A DNA stretch of 64,000 bases from Alteromonadaceae bacterium XY-R5. GTDB taxonomy: Bacteria; Pseudomonadota; Gammaproteobacteria; Enterobacterales; Alteromonadaceae. The notes beneath the pieces are model-generated. The model saw only the letters and a list, made by a program, of their open reading frames with translations, was not told the DNA's origin and ran no database searches. This document shows positions 28,589 to 36,444 of the stretch, one piece after another. Location of the stretch: positions 124,001-188,000 of the forward strand of contig LXWE01000001.1 in NCBI GenBank assembly GCA_001660395.1, in the 5' to 3' direction. The translations under genes were made by a program, and so were the position numbers. How positions within the stretch are numbered: position 1 is the first letter of the stretch; every line of letters begins with the position of its first letter.

Positions 28589-28606
28589 GAACTACTCCGT
28601 GAGGTA

Positions 28607-28702
28607 TAACGCCGCAATATGGGGCGCACAAAAGCCTGGCTATACTAAGCGAAGAATGAGCGCAGCCAAGCTTTTTGCGTCCCATTCATTATTGCTTTGT
28701 TA
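28607..28702 (-). repeat. attC of C36
   Basis: 96 bp; arms GCCTGGCT/AGCCAAGC; sequence not shared with other sites. Confidence 0.85.
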
Positions 28703-28705
28703 TGC

Positions 28706-29476
28706 CTACTTTGGCGGCGGTGGTACTAATGGTGGTGGAACAGGCATCACTTTTTGCTGGTTATCAAAGTGAACCTCTTTCAGGTGTTTGCATAAACCAT
28801 CAAAGTCAGGAAACATGGTCATGTCGTTTATGCCCATTAGGTTTAATTCTTTCATAACATGACCGCGTTCGGTTGCGGGCATATCAAATTTCCAAAGTAA
28901 ATCACCACCGACAGCATTCACTTTAGAAAGTATAAAAGTTTGCAAGTCAGATACATTTGTCAATGTGGTTACCCCCATCTGTCTTGACATCCTAGGGTTA
29001 TCAGTGGCAAATGGAACAAAATCACTTACAAAGTCAGAGTTTTCTAATAAATTACTCTGGGCTTGAAAATTACTTCCCCAAAGATCTATATCGAATATAA
29101 ATACAGAGACCATTTCATTTGGTTTAGGTGTAAGTGAAGCTCCCTTGAACGCAAAATAAACCGCTATATACGGAGATAAAGTCCAATCTAATAAGGGGGT
29201 TGGGAAACCATGATGCTGAAGCCTTGCTAATAAGTGCCCAAATTCCTGACTATCGGAAAGATTGGCGGGTTTATCAAAACTTGAAATCTGATAATTAACA
29301 TCCTGCATTATGCTAGTCAGGTATTGATGCATTGTTATATTTTTATTTTCGATACTTCTGTGAAAGCTCGTTTTAAGCTTCCATGAGCTGTCACTTTGAC
29401 CTCTAAAATAATACTTTTTACCAGTATTTATATTAGTGCCAACCCAGCTCTTAAAGTCATTCCAATTGCTAGACAT
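28706..29476 (-). CDS. C36: FRG domain protein
   Basis: The protein has 256 residues from the ATG at 29476 (AGGAG eleven bases upstream); longer starts would lie in the attC. The FRG domain is clear: YYFRGQSDSSWKLKTSFHR (about 22-40), QHHGFPTPLLDWT (87-99) and SPYIAVYFAF (101-110). FRG proteins are common in bacterial defence and mobile loci, with no proven general activity. The C terminus is proline-rich (PVPPPLVPPPPK). It stands alone in its cassette. Confidence 0.88.
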   Translation of the reverse strand: MSSNWNDFKSWVGTNINTGKKYYFRGQSDSSWKLKTSFHRSIENKNITMHQYLTSIMQDVNYQISSFDKPANLSDSQEFGHLLARLQHHGFPTPLLDWTLSPYIAVYFAFKGASLTPKPNEMVSVFIFDIDLWGSNFQAQSNLLENSDFVSDFVPFATDNPRMSRQMGVTTLTNVSDLQTFILSKVNAVGGDLLWKFDMPATERGHVMKELNLMGINDMTMFPDFDGLCKHLKEVHFDNQQKVMPVPPPLVPPPPK

Positions 29477-29499
29477 GAAGCCTGACTCTCCTGTAGGCA

Positions 29500-29597
29500 T
29501 AACGCCCCATTCAGGGGCTTTTAATAGTTGGCTAAAATAACGAACGCAGTGAGAAAAAAGCCAACTGTTAAAAGTCCCGCACTGCAATGGCTTGTTA
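29500..29597 (-). repeat. attC of C35
   Basis: 98 bp; arms AGTTGGCT/AGCCAACT; long AT-rich stem. Confidence 0.86.
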
Positions 29598-29924
29598 TGT
29601 TTCTAATTCACCAATCTCTTTTTTAACAGACTCAATATTTACGTATTTTGCAACTATTGGCCACTGCTGAATTGTGGAATCCAAATACATAGATAAGCCG
29701 TAAATAATTCCCGAGAGAGATGCAATTGCAGGTAAATAAATACCACGCAATTTTTGAAAATACAGTAAAAAGCTTATAACAAATCCGAACCAAGCTAATA
29801 TAGTTAAAATTCTACTTTTTTTGGTGAGTTTAGCTGAATGTTCATCAGGGTTTTCGATGGCAAAAACGACCGTTCTTAATGATTTGAGCTTTCTAGAGTT
29901 ATCCACGTACCTTCCTTGAAACAT
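29595..29924 (-). CDS. C35: small membrane protein with two helices
   Basis: The protein has 109 residues; predicted membrane spans are at about 41-58 and 63-82, with soluble basic N-terminal and acidic C-terminal parts. Not recognised. The start ATG at 29924 overlaps the R' of the neighbouring attC by one base; GGAAGG lies in the first codons, so a later start is possible. The stop codon is part of the attC. It lies directly downstream of non-coding cassette C34. Confidence 0.65.
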   Translation of the reverse strand: MFQGRYVDNSRKLKSLRTVVFAIENPDEHSAKLTKKSRILTILAWFGFVISFLLYFQKLRGIYLPAIASLSGIIYGLSMYLDSTIQQWPIVAKYVNIESVKKEIGELET

Positions 29925-29986
29925 AACGCTAAGCTAAACGGCAAAAACCGCGCAGCGAGTTTTTGTCCGGTTTAAGCGCCTTGTTA
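29924..29986 (-). repeat. attC of C34, hybrid of families 1 and 5
   Basis: 63 bp; begins AAGCTAAACGGC, then continues with the family 1 core. Confidence 0.88.
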
Positions 29987-30264
29987 GCAGCTACGATGAC
30001 CTGTCGCGGCTTTGCCGCCACCACCGCCAAACCGTAGTGCGTTGATTAATTTAATAAAACCACTTTAAAACAACCAAGATGAATTGGAAACAGCGAACGG
30101 TATTTTTGTTTACCTAGATGCAGTTTTACGAAGAAAGACGCGGCAAAAGGCGCAGGAAAAATAAACGGCTGATTTGGTAGGAAGTTAAACAAACCTTACC
30201 AAGATTTCCCTGCCCTAAAACCCAACTTTGAACTGTCTTTTTGAAGCTGTAAGGACAGGCTGAC
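29987..30264 (-). repeat. C34: non-coding 279-bp-family body, type A
   Basis: 278 bp. It has the shared end (GCAGCTACG, GCGGC-TTT-GCCGC hairpin, TTGATTAATTTAAT) and the type A middle GAAGAAAGACGCGG. No ORF of family-wide conservation. It fills the cassette between two attC sites. Confidence 0.9.
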
Positions 30265-30313
30265 TAACGCCTAAATCAGGTGCGCCGTAGGCGTCACCTG
30301 GATTTACTTGTTA
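30265..30313 (-). repeat. attC of C33
   Basis: 49 bp, the shortest here; arms CAGGTGCGCC/GGCGTCACCTG. It belongs to the three-gene ATP-grasp cassette. Confidence 0.85.
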
Positions 30314-30316
30314 TAT

Positions 30317-30976
30317 TCAAAATTGCACGTACTTGATGAGCAAGCATTTCAAATAACTGACTAAAGACATTGCTTTTGGAGATGCCAAGTACGCGCTTAG
30401 AACAGATGTATAGCTTATTACTGCAAGTGCTAAGAAAAGCATGACAAATCCGTTTCTTAAACACTGATATGCAACCTCATTGCGAATTTGCTTTATAAGA
30501 TTAACATTTTCCTGTCCTATTAGAGCCTTTATACTCTCAACTCTTTCATTTTTTGATTTTAAGTATTCAAACCTGCTGCCATAACCATAAGTTGGCATTA
30601 ACTTGAAAGCAGATAATGAAACCAAGCCGCCAACAAGCATGTATAGAGATGATATGCTTAAGAAAGCAATAATTACTGGTTTGAGTTCGTGATCAGGTAA
30701 TAATTTTGCAATTGTAGTAGCTGCTACACCGATGATTGTGAGGCATAAGCTTAAACCAAGATTGAATTTAGAAGTTTTATCGTCAATAAGTTTCGATCTT
30801 GAGTGCTCTTCTTTCAGCCTGCTTTCTACAACTGTCTTATCTAATTCATAGAAAAAAGCAGAAGACTCAGACAGGTAATTAGTAGCGTCTGAGTACTTTC
30901 GTTTTTCTAATCCATACAGATAGATAAATGGGAAAGGTATGCTTAGAATCCCTTTGATCTTTTCTATTATCTTCAT
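30317..30976 (-). CDS. C33: membrane protein coupled to the ATP-grasp gene
   Basis: The protein has 219 residues with a basic N-terminal amphipathic segment, a helical soluble stretch (30-70) and three predicted membrane spans (about 73-92, 101-124 and 176-197). Not recognised. Its ATG overlaps the TGA of the ATP-grasp gene (ATGA), so it is translationally coupled and must act with that pathway. Inferred options are export of the modified peptide, immunity or a membrane effector; no transporter motif is seen. Confidence 0.75.
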   Translation of the reverse strand: MKIIEKIKGILSIPFPFIYLYGLEKRKYSDATNYLSESSAFFYELDKTVVESRLKEEHSRSKLIDDKTSKFNLGLSLCLTIIGVAATTIAKLLPDHELKPVIIAFLSISSLYMLVGGLVSLSAFKLMPTYGYGSRFEYLKSKNERVESIKALIGQENVNLIKQIRNEVAYQCLRNGFVMLFLALAVISYTSVLSAYLASPKAMSLVSYLKCLLIKYVQF

Positions 30977-31905
30977 CTTGATAGAGTATCTGCGATATTT
31001 TTCTCTATTTTTCTGCTTTCATTCGAAAGCCAACCCCACTCACCAGTAGGATTAATTTCAATGAAGTAATATTCCCCATTGCTCTCTATGAAATCAATAG
31101 CACCAAAGCGTAAATTCAGCCTTTTCATGAATAATCTACAGCTCGCTACCAAATTATCAGGTAGTGAAATATCTGTATATTCTATCAACTCTCTTTGAGT
31201 GAGCCTCCAGTCATGATCTATTCCAGCACCATTGGATGTGATTTTTACTGCAAAAATCTCGTCACCAATGATTGTAACTCTAATATCTGTCTTTTGATTA
31301 ATATAATGTTGAACTGTCAATGGTGCAGAACCAATGTGATCTTTTATAAGTTCTGATGGTTCTACATCGGATGTGTAAGTAAATAGACAATCGCCACCAT
31401 CTTGAAGTAAAACTGTATCTAACGACTTAACTATTACTTTGCTATCAGTTATTTTTGAATTTATGAAACTATTTCCAATTTCTGTTTCTGGAACTTTGAA
31501 TCCAACTTCTGATGCAATCATTAGTTGATATGGTTTTGATTCTGCTGCATAAGTGCTTGCAGGCCAATTCATCCAGAATGAATCTTCAAATAGCATTAAG
31601 CTTCTCAAAAATGCTGACCATTGCGATCTTGATAGTTGCTCTTCAAGGCTTAAACTCTTTGACGGTGTATTCCTCAAAAATACTGCTTGTCGGAACCAAA
31701 TTGATTTAACTTTCGTGATTTTTCTATTTATTCCCTTTCCTGAGATATTCAATTCTTTCTTTACAGGGTTTATGTTTATTGCGTATTGGCTAAGACTTTC
31801 TTTGTTGATTCGTAAATAGTCAGCATTCCTTTCTTCTAATTCTTGAATAACCAGATCTACTGAGAAATCATAAATGCTCGATATGATAAGACAAGTTCCA
31901 CTCAT
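30973..31905 (-). CDS. C33: MvdD-like ATP-grasp peptide ligase (graspetide maturase candidate)
   Basis: This 310-residue ATP-grasp enzyme resembles the MvdC/MvdD family, which forms omega-ester or omega-amide links between Ser/Thr/Lys and Asp/Glu side chains of a ribosomal peptide. Seen: IWFRQ (69-73) of the pre-ATP-grasp part; WMNWPASTYAAESKPYQLMIASEVGFKVPET (111-141, quoted in part), typical of MvdD; a nucleotide Lys in VIVKSLD (160); the RVTIIGDEIFAVKI strand pair (209-222); and metal-binding FGAIDF (267-272) and FIEINPTGEWGWL (281-293). ATG overlaps the TGA of the candidate precursor gene. It does not look like the glutathione synthetase or RimK types, which lack the NPTGEWGW ending. Confidence 0.88.
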   Translation of the reverse strand: MSGTCLIISSIYDFSVDLVIQELEERNADYLRINKESLSQYAININPVKKELNISGKGINRKITKVKSIWFRQAVFLRNTPSKSLSLEEQLSRSQWSAFLRSLMLFEDSFWMNWPASTYAAESKPYQLMIASEVGFKVPETEIGNSFINSKITDSKVIVKSLDTVLLQDGGDCLFTYTSDVEPSELIKDHIGSAPLTVQHYINQKTDIRVTIIGDEIFAVKITSNGAGIDHDWRLTQRELIEYTDISLPDNLVASCRLFMKRLNLRFGAIDFIESNGEYYFIEINPTGEWGWLSNESRKIEKNIADTLSR

Positions 31906-32105
31906 TCTCCTTTCTGATCCTCGCCTGTTTCCATATCACATTTTTTAGTAGCTTGTGTTCCAAATTTTGATGTATGGCTTACTAGTGGCTTATTTTCATA
32001 CATCCAAATACCTCTTTTGTGATCAAATACACTACCTTTCGGCATTTCTGGTGTTTGTTGGAAAGGTTTTCTCTTTGCAAACTTTATTAAAAGATGGTTT
32101 TGCAC
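31902..32105 (-). CDS. C33: candidate ATP-grasp-modified RiPP precursor peptide
   Basis: This 67-residue peptide starts at GTG with AAGGAG seven bases upstream, the best ribosome site of the array. A basic leader (KFAKRKPF) is followed by SVFDHKRGIWMYENKPLV (25-42), which resembles the aromatic-Asp-x4-hydrophobic...PLV stretch of GRASP_targ-type precursors. The C-terminal tail (43-67) then offers Ser/Thr/Lys donors (HTSKFGTQATKK) followed by acidic acceptors (CDMETGEDQKGE), the order expected for a graspetide core. The stop overlaps the ligase start. Precursor status is inferred from position and composition. Confidence 0.72.
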   Translation of the reverse strand: MQNHLLIKFAKRKPFQQTPEMPKGSVFDHKRGIWMYENKPLVSHTSKFGTQATKKCDMETGEDQKGE

Positions 32106-32123
32106 GATTTCTCCTTTTGAATA

Positions 32124-32186
32124 TAACGCCCCAAATTTGCGGCAAAAACCGCGCAGCGAGTTTTTGTCCGGAACATTTGTTTGTTA
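32124..32186 (-). repeat. attC of C32, family 1
   Basis: 63 bp; core GCGGCAAAAACCGC. It follows a 12 bp extended R' (TTTTGAATATAA) matching the R'' flank of C33. Confidence 0.92.
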
Positions 32187-32465
32187 GCAGCTACGACGAC
32201 CTGTCGCGGCTTTGCCGCCAACACTGCCAAACCGTAGTGCTTTGATTAATTTAATGAAACTACTGTAAAACAACCTAGCGCAGTTGGAAACAACCAATGG
32301 TATTTTTGTTTACCTTGAATTGGTGGTTAGCAGAGAGGCCCCCGGTTGGAAACCTAGTGGTGTGATTTGCAGAAACTACCGACCTTACGAAACAGCCTGC
32401 TGAAACTACCCCGCCCTAAAACCCAACTTTGAACTGATTTTTTAAGGCAGTAAGGAACAAACTGC
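32187..32465 (-). repeat. C32: non-coding 279-bp-family body, type B
   Basis: 279 bp. It has the shared end and the type B middle (TTAGCAGAGAGGC, GGTTGGAAACC). It lies immediately upstream, in transcription order, of the three-gene ATP-grasp cassette. Confidence 0.9.
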
Positions 32466-32559
32466 TAACGCCCCAAGCAGGGGCAATAACACGTAGGCTA
32501 TAATACGGAACGAAGTGACGGGAGCCTACGTGTTAGTGTCCCGCTGACTTGGTTTGTTA
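32466..32559 (-). repeat. attC of C31, family 2
   Basis: 94 bp; arms ACACGTAGGCT/AGCCTACGTGT. Confidence 0.92.
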
Positions 32560-32820
32560 GGTTTTACCGCTTGAAGCCCATTTAAGCCTTATAGCTTTTT
32601 CTATAACTTCGTCTGGATTTTCACCTTTGCTAACTACGAAGTCCTTTAATATTTGCAAATGCCATGTAGGACAGTGCCTGCTTTCACAAGGTGTGTCGGG
32701 ATCATTTGGTAAATGCTCATATGAGAAATGAAAACAAATCCAATGCATTTGCTCGAACATATTGTATGTTTTCTTCGGTGTCTTCGACTGGGCAACCGCA
32801 TCCTTTACATATTTGATTCA
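32557..32820 (-). pseudogene. C31: small Cys/His-rich protein, apparently split by a frameshift
   Basis: The longest frame (32557-32760) encodes 67 residues, MFEQMHWICFHFSYEH then DPDTPCESRHCPTWH, a Cys/His-rich putative zinc-binding fold. An ATG at 32820 in another frame encodes MNQICKGCGCPVEDTEENIQ, a plausible missing zinc-ribbon half, which runs into the second frame exactly where it would if one T near 32760 were extra. A joined protein of about 87 residues would carry CxxCxC, HWICFHF and CPTWH. Either the gene is broken, or the 67-residue protein is made alone. A sequencing error is possible. Confidence 0.55.
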
Positions 32821-32843
32821 TCAACAGCCCTTACAAAGAAACC

Positions 32844-32906
32844 TAACGCCCCAAATTTGCGGCAAAAACCGCGCAGCGAGTTTTTGTCCGGAACATTTGT
32901 TTGTTA
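32844..32906 (-). repeat. attC of C30, family 1
   Basis: 63 bp; nearly identical to those of C32, C29 and C12. Confidence 0.92.
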
Positions 32907-33185
32907 GCAGCTACGCTGACCTGTCGCGGTTTTGCCGCCACCACTGCCAAACCGTAGTGCTTTGATTAATTTAATAAAACCACTTTAAAACAACCAAGAT
33001 GAATTGGAAACAGCGAACGGTATTTTTGTTTACCTTGAACTGGTGATTAGCAGAGAGGACCCCAGTAGGAAACCTAGTGGTGTGATTTGCAGAAAATGCC
33101 GACTTTACGAAACAACCGGCTAAAACAACCCTGCCCTAAAACCCAGATTTGAACTGAATTTTTAAGGCAGTAAGGAACAGACTGC
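32907..33185 (-). repeat. C30: non-coding 279-bp-family body, type B
   Basis: 279 bp. There is no ATG at all on the cassette-gene strand. ACAACC recurs three times in similar contexts. Confidence 0.9.
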
Positions 33186-33248
33186 TAACGCCCCAAATTT
33201 GCGGCAAAAACCGCGTAGCGAGTTTTTGTCCGGAACATTTGTTTGTTA
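33186..33248 (-). repeat. attC of C29, family 1
   Basis: 63 bp; one change in the core (CCGCGTAGCG). Confidence 0.92.
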
Positions 33249-33525
33249 GCAGCTACGCGAGCCTGTCGCGGCTTTGCCGCCACCACTGCCAAATCGTAGT
33301 GCTTTGATTAATTTAATAAAACCACTTTAAAACAACCAGGATGAATTGGAAATAACGAACGGTATTTTTTTACCTTAGATAAGCTTTTGCGAAGAAAGAC
33401 GCGGTAGAAGGCGCAGGAAAATAAAACGACTGATTGGGTAGGCCGTTGAACAAACCGTGCTGACACAACCCTGCCCTAAAACCCAACTTTGGACTGAATT
33501 TTTAAGGCAGTAAGGACAAGACTGC
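33249..33525 (-). repeat. C29: non-coding 279-bp-family body, A/B mosaic
   Basis: 277 bp. It has the type A middle (GAAGAAAGACGCGG) but a type B end (TTTTTAAGGCAG and ACTGCTAAC). Confidence 0.9.
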
Positions 33526-33619
33526 TAACGCCCCAAGCAGGGGCAATAACACGTAGGCTAAAATACGGAACGAAGTGACGGGAGCCTACGTGTTAGTGTC
33601 CCGATGACTTGGTTTGTTA
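33526..33619 (-). repeat. attC of C28, family 2
   Basis: 94 bp; differs from that of C31 at only a few positions. Confidence 0.92.
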
Positions 33620-34411
33620 GCTATCTTTTACTCTGTGATAACCATGGAAGTGATGTGAAACGCCACTTCTAGAATTTTTAGATAAAGCGTCATGCCGATC
33701 ACGGTAGTAAACGTATAGTTCATCAGTTAATTCAATACAGGCATGTAGAGCTTCTTTGATCTCTTTCACGACAACATCATAAATCTTGTCCCGTGCCATT
33801 TCGTATGTTTTGACTAAGTCGTAACCTGTGATGCTCGAACTATGTGATTCTGACCAAGCCATATTTTTAAACATTTGGTCATCATCAGTATATAAATTAC
33901 AAAAACCTTTATGTGCTCGTTCATTGCGATCTTGGCGCAACGGAACCCCTGTTTGATCTATAACTTTTAAGTGCTCCAGTATTTTAGGATGATTTTCTCT
34001 TAGCACTTTGCTCAATTGTTTAATATTTAGCTTATGGTCGGGTAAGTTAATTTCTAAAACTTCGTTTACAAAGTGAAATGCTATGTCTCTCAAACTGGAA
34101 AAGCGAAATAATGCAAGATCAACTATAGATTTTAACCAATCGTACCTATTTATATTTTTAATCGTGGAGGGCAAAGGAATTTCTTTTGCACCTAGCATCT
34201 GAGGTATCACCCGTAAGTCAACAAACTGTTGCTCCAAAGCATCAAATCTAACGTAAGTTAAGTGCGCGTATGCCATATGAGGATCTGCAGCTTTAAATTC
34301 GTCCCAGTTTTTATAAGGATGATCATGCAAGAAGTACGTATTTATAGAATCATAAAGTACGCCCTTGAACGTAGACTCTTCAAGATCCCACCAAAAATAT
34401 TCAGTCTCCAT
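33617..34411 (-). CDS. C28: HEPN-type helical protein with Rx4H motif
   Basis: The protein has 264 residues, cytosolic and mostly helical. The motif RNERAH (R162-H167) fits the Rx4-6H catalytic signature of HEPN RNases, and the surrounding region (LFRFSSLRDIAFHFVNEVLE) looks like the long paired helices of a HEPN domain, perhaps near the Cthe_2314 type. No nucleotidyltransferase (MNT) partner is in the cassette. It could be an RNase toxin or defence effector; this is inference. The His-rich end (SHHFHGYH) is notable. The stop is in the attC. Confidence 0.65.
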   Translation of the reverse strand: METEYFWWDLEESTFKGVLYDSINTYFLHDHPYKNWDEFKAADPHMAYAHLTYVRFDALEQQFVDLRVIPQMLGAKEIPLPSTIKNINRYDWLKSIVDLALFRFSSLRDIAFHFVNEVLEINLPDHKLNIKQLSKVLRENHPKILEHLKVIDQTGVPLRQDRNERAHKGFCNLYTDDDQMFKNMAWSESHSSSITGYDLVKTYEMARDKIYDVVVKEIKEALHACIELTDELYVYYRDRHDALSKNSRSGVSHHFHGYHRVKDS

Positions 34412-34439
34412 CTCGCTCCCTGATTACACCGAAGATAGC

Positions 34440-34503
34440 TAACGCCCCAAGCAGGGGCCATTTTGAGCGCAGCGAGAAATAGTCCCACTGCCTTGGTTTG
34501 TTA
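34440..34503 (-). repeat. attC of C27, family 3
   Basis: 64 bp; core GCGCAGCGAGAAATAG, here attached to a non-coding body. Confidence 0.92.
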
Positions 34504-34782
34504 GCAGCTACGCTGGACTATCGTGGCTTTGCCGCCACCACTGCCAAACCGTACTGCTTTGATTAATTTAATAAACTTACTCTAAAACAACCTAGCGGGA
34601 TTGGAAACAACCAATGGTAATTTTGTTCACCTTGACCTGGTGGTTAGCAGAAAGGACCCCGGTTGGAAACCTAGCTGTGTGATTTGCAAAAAATGCCGAC
34701 TTTACGAAACAACCTGCGGAAACAGCCCTGTCCTAAAAACCAACTTTGCACTGAATTTTTAAGGCAGTAAGGAACAGACTGC
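34504..34782 (-). repeat. C27: non-coding 279-bp-family body, type B
   Basis: 279 bp and the most diverged copy (hairpin arm GTGGC, CCGTACTGC), but the length is unchanged. Confidence 0.9.
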
Positions 34783-34877
34783 TAACGCTCCGCATAAATG
34801 GCGGATAACAGTTGGCTAAACTTAGCGAAGAATGAGCGCCAGCCAACTGTTAGGCGTCCATTTTAATGCGTTTGTTA
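34783..34877 (-). repeat. attC of C26
   Basis: 95 bp; arms CAGTTGGCT/AGCCAACTG. Confidence 0.86.
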
Positions 34878-34903
34878 TGTGTACTAGACACATTGAGTAG
34901 GTT

Positions 34904-35122
34904 TCATATATTAGATTGAAGGTACTTTTTTAACAGCCAAAAACCATACCCATACTGAAATATACACATTAGAGTAAACTCTACAGGGTCATTGGAAAAC
35001 GATACCTGACGGATGTAACTATACCCACCAGAAAAACCTATGGTAATTCCAGAGAACAACGACCAAGTTGCATAAACGACTAGGAAAATTCCGATTAATA
35101 ACCAAAGTATATTCTTTATCAT
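34904..35122 (-). CDS. C26: small two-span membrane protein
   Basis: The protein has 72 residues from the ATG at 35122; the longer frame would start in the attC. Two hydrophobic segments (IKNILWLLIGIFLVVYATWSLF quoted in part, and MCIFQYGYGFWLLKKYL) flank a polar loop. Unknown function. AGGGG lies unusually close to the start. Confidence 0.6.
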   Translation of the reverse strand: MIKNILWLLIGIFLVVYATWSLFSGITIGFSGGYSYIRQVSFSNDPVEFTLMCIFQYGYGFWLLKKYLQSNI

Positions 35123-35137
35123 ACCCCTATGGACACA

Positions 35138-35242
35138 TAACGCCCCGCTAAGGGGCAAATTGAGTGGGCTACACTTGCGCGAAGCGCCAGCCCGCGAAAA
35201 TTTGTCCCGCCAGCGAAGCTGGCAACCTTGAGCGACTTGTTA
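35138..35242 (-). repeat. attC of C25, near family 6
   Basis: 105 bp; GCTAAGGGGC start and AGTGGGCT arm. Confidence 0.87.
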
Positions 35243-35265
35243 GGTGTTTGATTGAATAAAAACAT

Positions 35266-35472
35266 CTATTTGAACCTAGGTGCACAAAATTGACACAAAC
35301 CACGAACATCTAGTGTCATTACGGGGAACATATTCTCGAAATTAACTTTCGGTACATTTTCAGGTGTTTCGGGGTCTCTTCCATATTGCCCACACGCTGC
35401 ACATTGCCTAATCCACTTTTTGGTTCTTGGGTCGCGCAAGAACCACTCTTGAGTTCGGGTTTCAGATCTCAT
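35266..35472 (-). CDS. C25: small zinc-ribbon-like protein
   Basis: The protein has 68 residues from the ATG at 35472 (a GTG two codons earlier is possible; AGGTGT is upstream). It carries CAAC and CQFC pairs about 37 residues apart, which probably bind zinc. Basic N terminus (RSETRTQEWFLRDPRTKKW). No known family; nucleic-acid binding is possible. Confidence 0.65.
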   Translation of the reverse strand: MRSETRTQEWFLRDPRTKKWIRQCAACGQYGRDPETPENVPKVNFENMFPVMTLDVRGLCQFCAPRFK

Positions 35473-35479
35473 GTACACC

Positions 35480-35542
35480 TAACGCCCCAAATTTGCGGCA
35501 AAAACCGCGCAGCGAGTTTTTGTCCGAAACATTTGTTTGTTA
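35480..35542 (-). repeat. attC of C24, family 1
   Basis: 63 bp; same core as the non-coding cassettes, here with a coding cassette. Confidence 0.92.
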
Positions 35543-35545
35543 TAT

Positions 35546-35887
35546 TTACTTAACATGAATCTCGATCGGAATGCCTAGTACCTCACCTCTGTTGACAGTT
35601 AAAGTTAATATTTCACCCGACTCGCGATCCATTAACTTTTTAGCTTCATCTGGTGGACAACCAGGTATTGCACAACCTTCTATTGCGGTAACTATATCTC
35701 CTACTTTTAAACCTGACTCTTGAGCTGCTGAGTCAGGCTTAATCGCTGAAATTTTAAATTCCTCTAACTTATGACTAAAAAGGCCAGAAACCGATACGTC
35801 AGCAGATAAACCAATACTCCCTTCTTTGGCGCAAGTTAAAAAGGAAATGAATAAAAATGAGAGAACTAATAATTTTGAGTTTTTCAT
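35546..35887 (-). CDS. C24: exported single PDZ domain protein
   Basis: The protein has 113 residues. A signal peptide (MKNSKLLVLSFLFISFLTCA) is followed by one PDZ domain (about 45-108) with SAAQESGLKVGDIVTAIEG as the carboxylate-binding loop. A Cys pair (GCAIPGC) lies in the domain and may form a disulfide. There is no protease domain, so it could be an adaptor or decoy in the periplasm. FLTC is a poor lipobox. Confidence 0.78.
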   Translation of the reverse strand: MKNSKLLVLSFLFISFLTCAKEGSIGLSADVSVSGLFSHKLEEFKISAIKPDSAAQESGLKVGDIVTAIEGCAIPGCPPDEAKKLMDRESGEILTLTVNRGEVLGIPIEIHVK

Positions 35888-35908
35888 GCAATTACATCCT
35901 AGTAAATA

Positions 35909-35992
35909 TAACGCCCCGCTAGAAGGCGAGCGAAGCGAGTCCTAGTGAAAGCCACGCTTTTTGTGGCTGTAACGAATTTCAGCGGTTTGTTA
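35909..35992 (-). repeat. attC of C23, near family 5
   Basis: 84 bp; GAGCGAAGCGAGTCC and arms GCCACG/TGTGGC. Confidence 0.88.
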
Positions 35993-36352
35993 TGCATTTA
36001 CTGCCTCCAGCCCTTCGACTGGAGGCCACGAGCTAATATTCCCACCCGAGAATGATGACGCTTCCAATTCTGTTAGCTTACCGTCCAAAGCCATGACTGT
36101 AACGCCTACGACTTCACCATCCGCATTAACTCCTTGAAATTGAACTAGATCTATACCGTTTGAAATTGGCTCATCTTCGAAGCATTGACCAAAAAAGACC
36201 GTCGGGCACATACCACAGCCGCAACGAGCTACTATTTTCAGGGAATCAATCTGTTCTAAATAGGAATCAGAATCATGCATTGAAAGCACACGATGAAGGA
36301 TTTGTATTTCTTGATCCGTAAGATCCCTCTTATGCTCTATGTGATATTCCAT
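35990..36352 (-). CDS. C23: hypothetical protein with CGCGMC cluster
   Basis: The protein has 120 residues from the ATG at 36352 (AAGGG seven bases upstream). The segment DSLKIVARCGCGMCPTVFFG contains three closely spaced cysteines, perhaps a metal or redox site. It is cytosolic. No family recognised. The stop codon is within the attC. Confidence 0.7.
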   Translation of the reverse strand: MEYHIEHKRDLTDQEIQILHRVLSMHDSDSYLEQIDSLKIVARCGCGMCPTVFFGQCFEDEPISNGIDLVQFQGVNADGEVVGVTVMALDGKLTELEASSFSGGNISSWPPVEGLEAVNA

Positions 36353-36369
36353 TGAAAATCCCTTGTGCA

Positions 36370-36444
36370 TAACGCCCGGACTTTGGGCGCGCGCTTTTTG
36401 CGCGTCCCGCCACGCTTTTCAGTGGCCTAAACGGCCGCTTGTTA
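36370..36444 (-). repeat. attC of C22
   Basis: 75 bp; GGGCGCGCGC arm; singleton sequence. Confidence 0.85.

Noticed and set aside
31955-32245. Rightward ORFs across attC plus the 279-bp body (also 32762-32965, 41500-41805, 44197-44460), ending in HCQTVVL
   Set aside because: They run against all cassette genes, read through attC sites and differ upstream; their likeness only reflects the repeated DNA.
33000-33050. Rightward mini-frame MNWKQRTVFLFTL in several 279-bp bodies
   Set aside because: The ATG is missing in C32, C27 and C15 and stops differ (after 4, 12, 15 or 28 codons), so it is not a conserved peptide.
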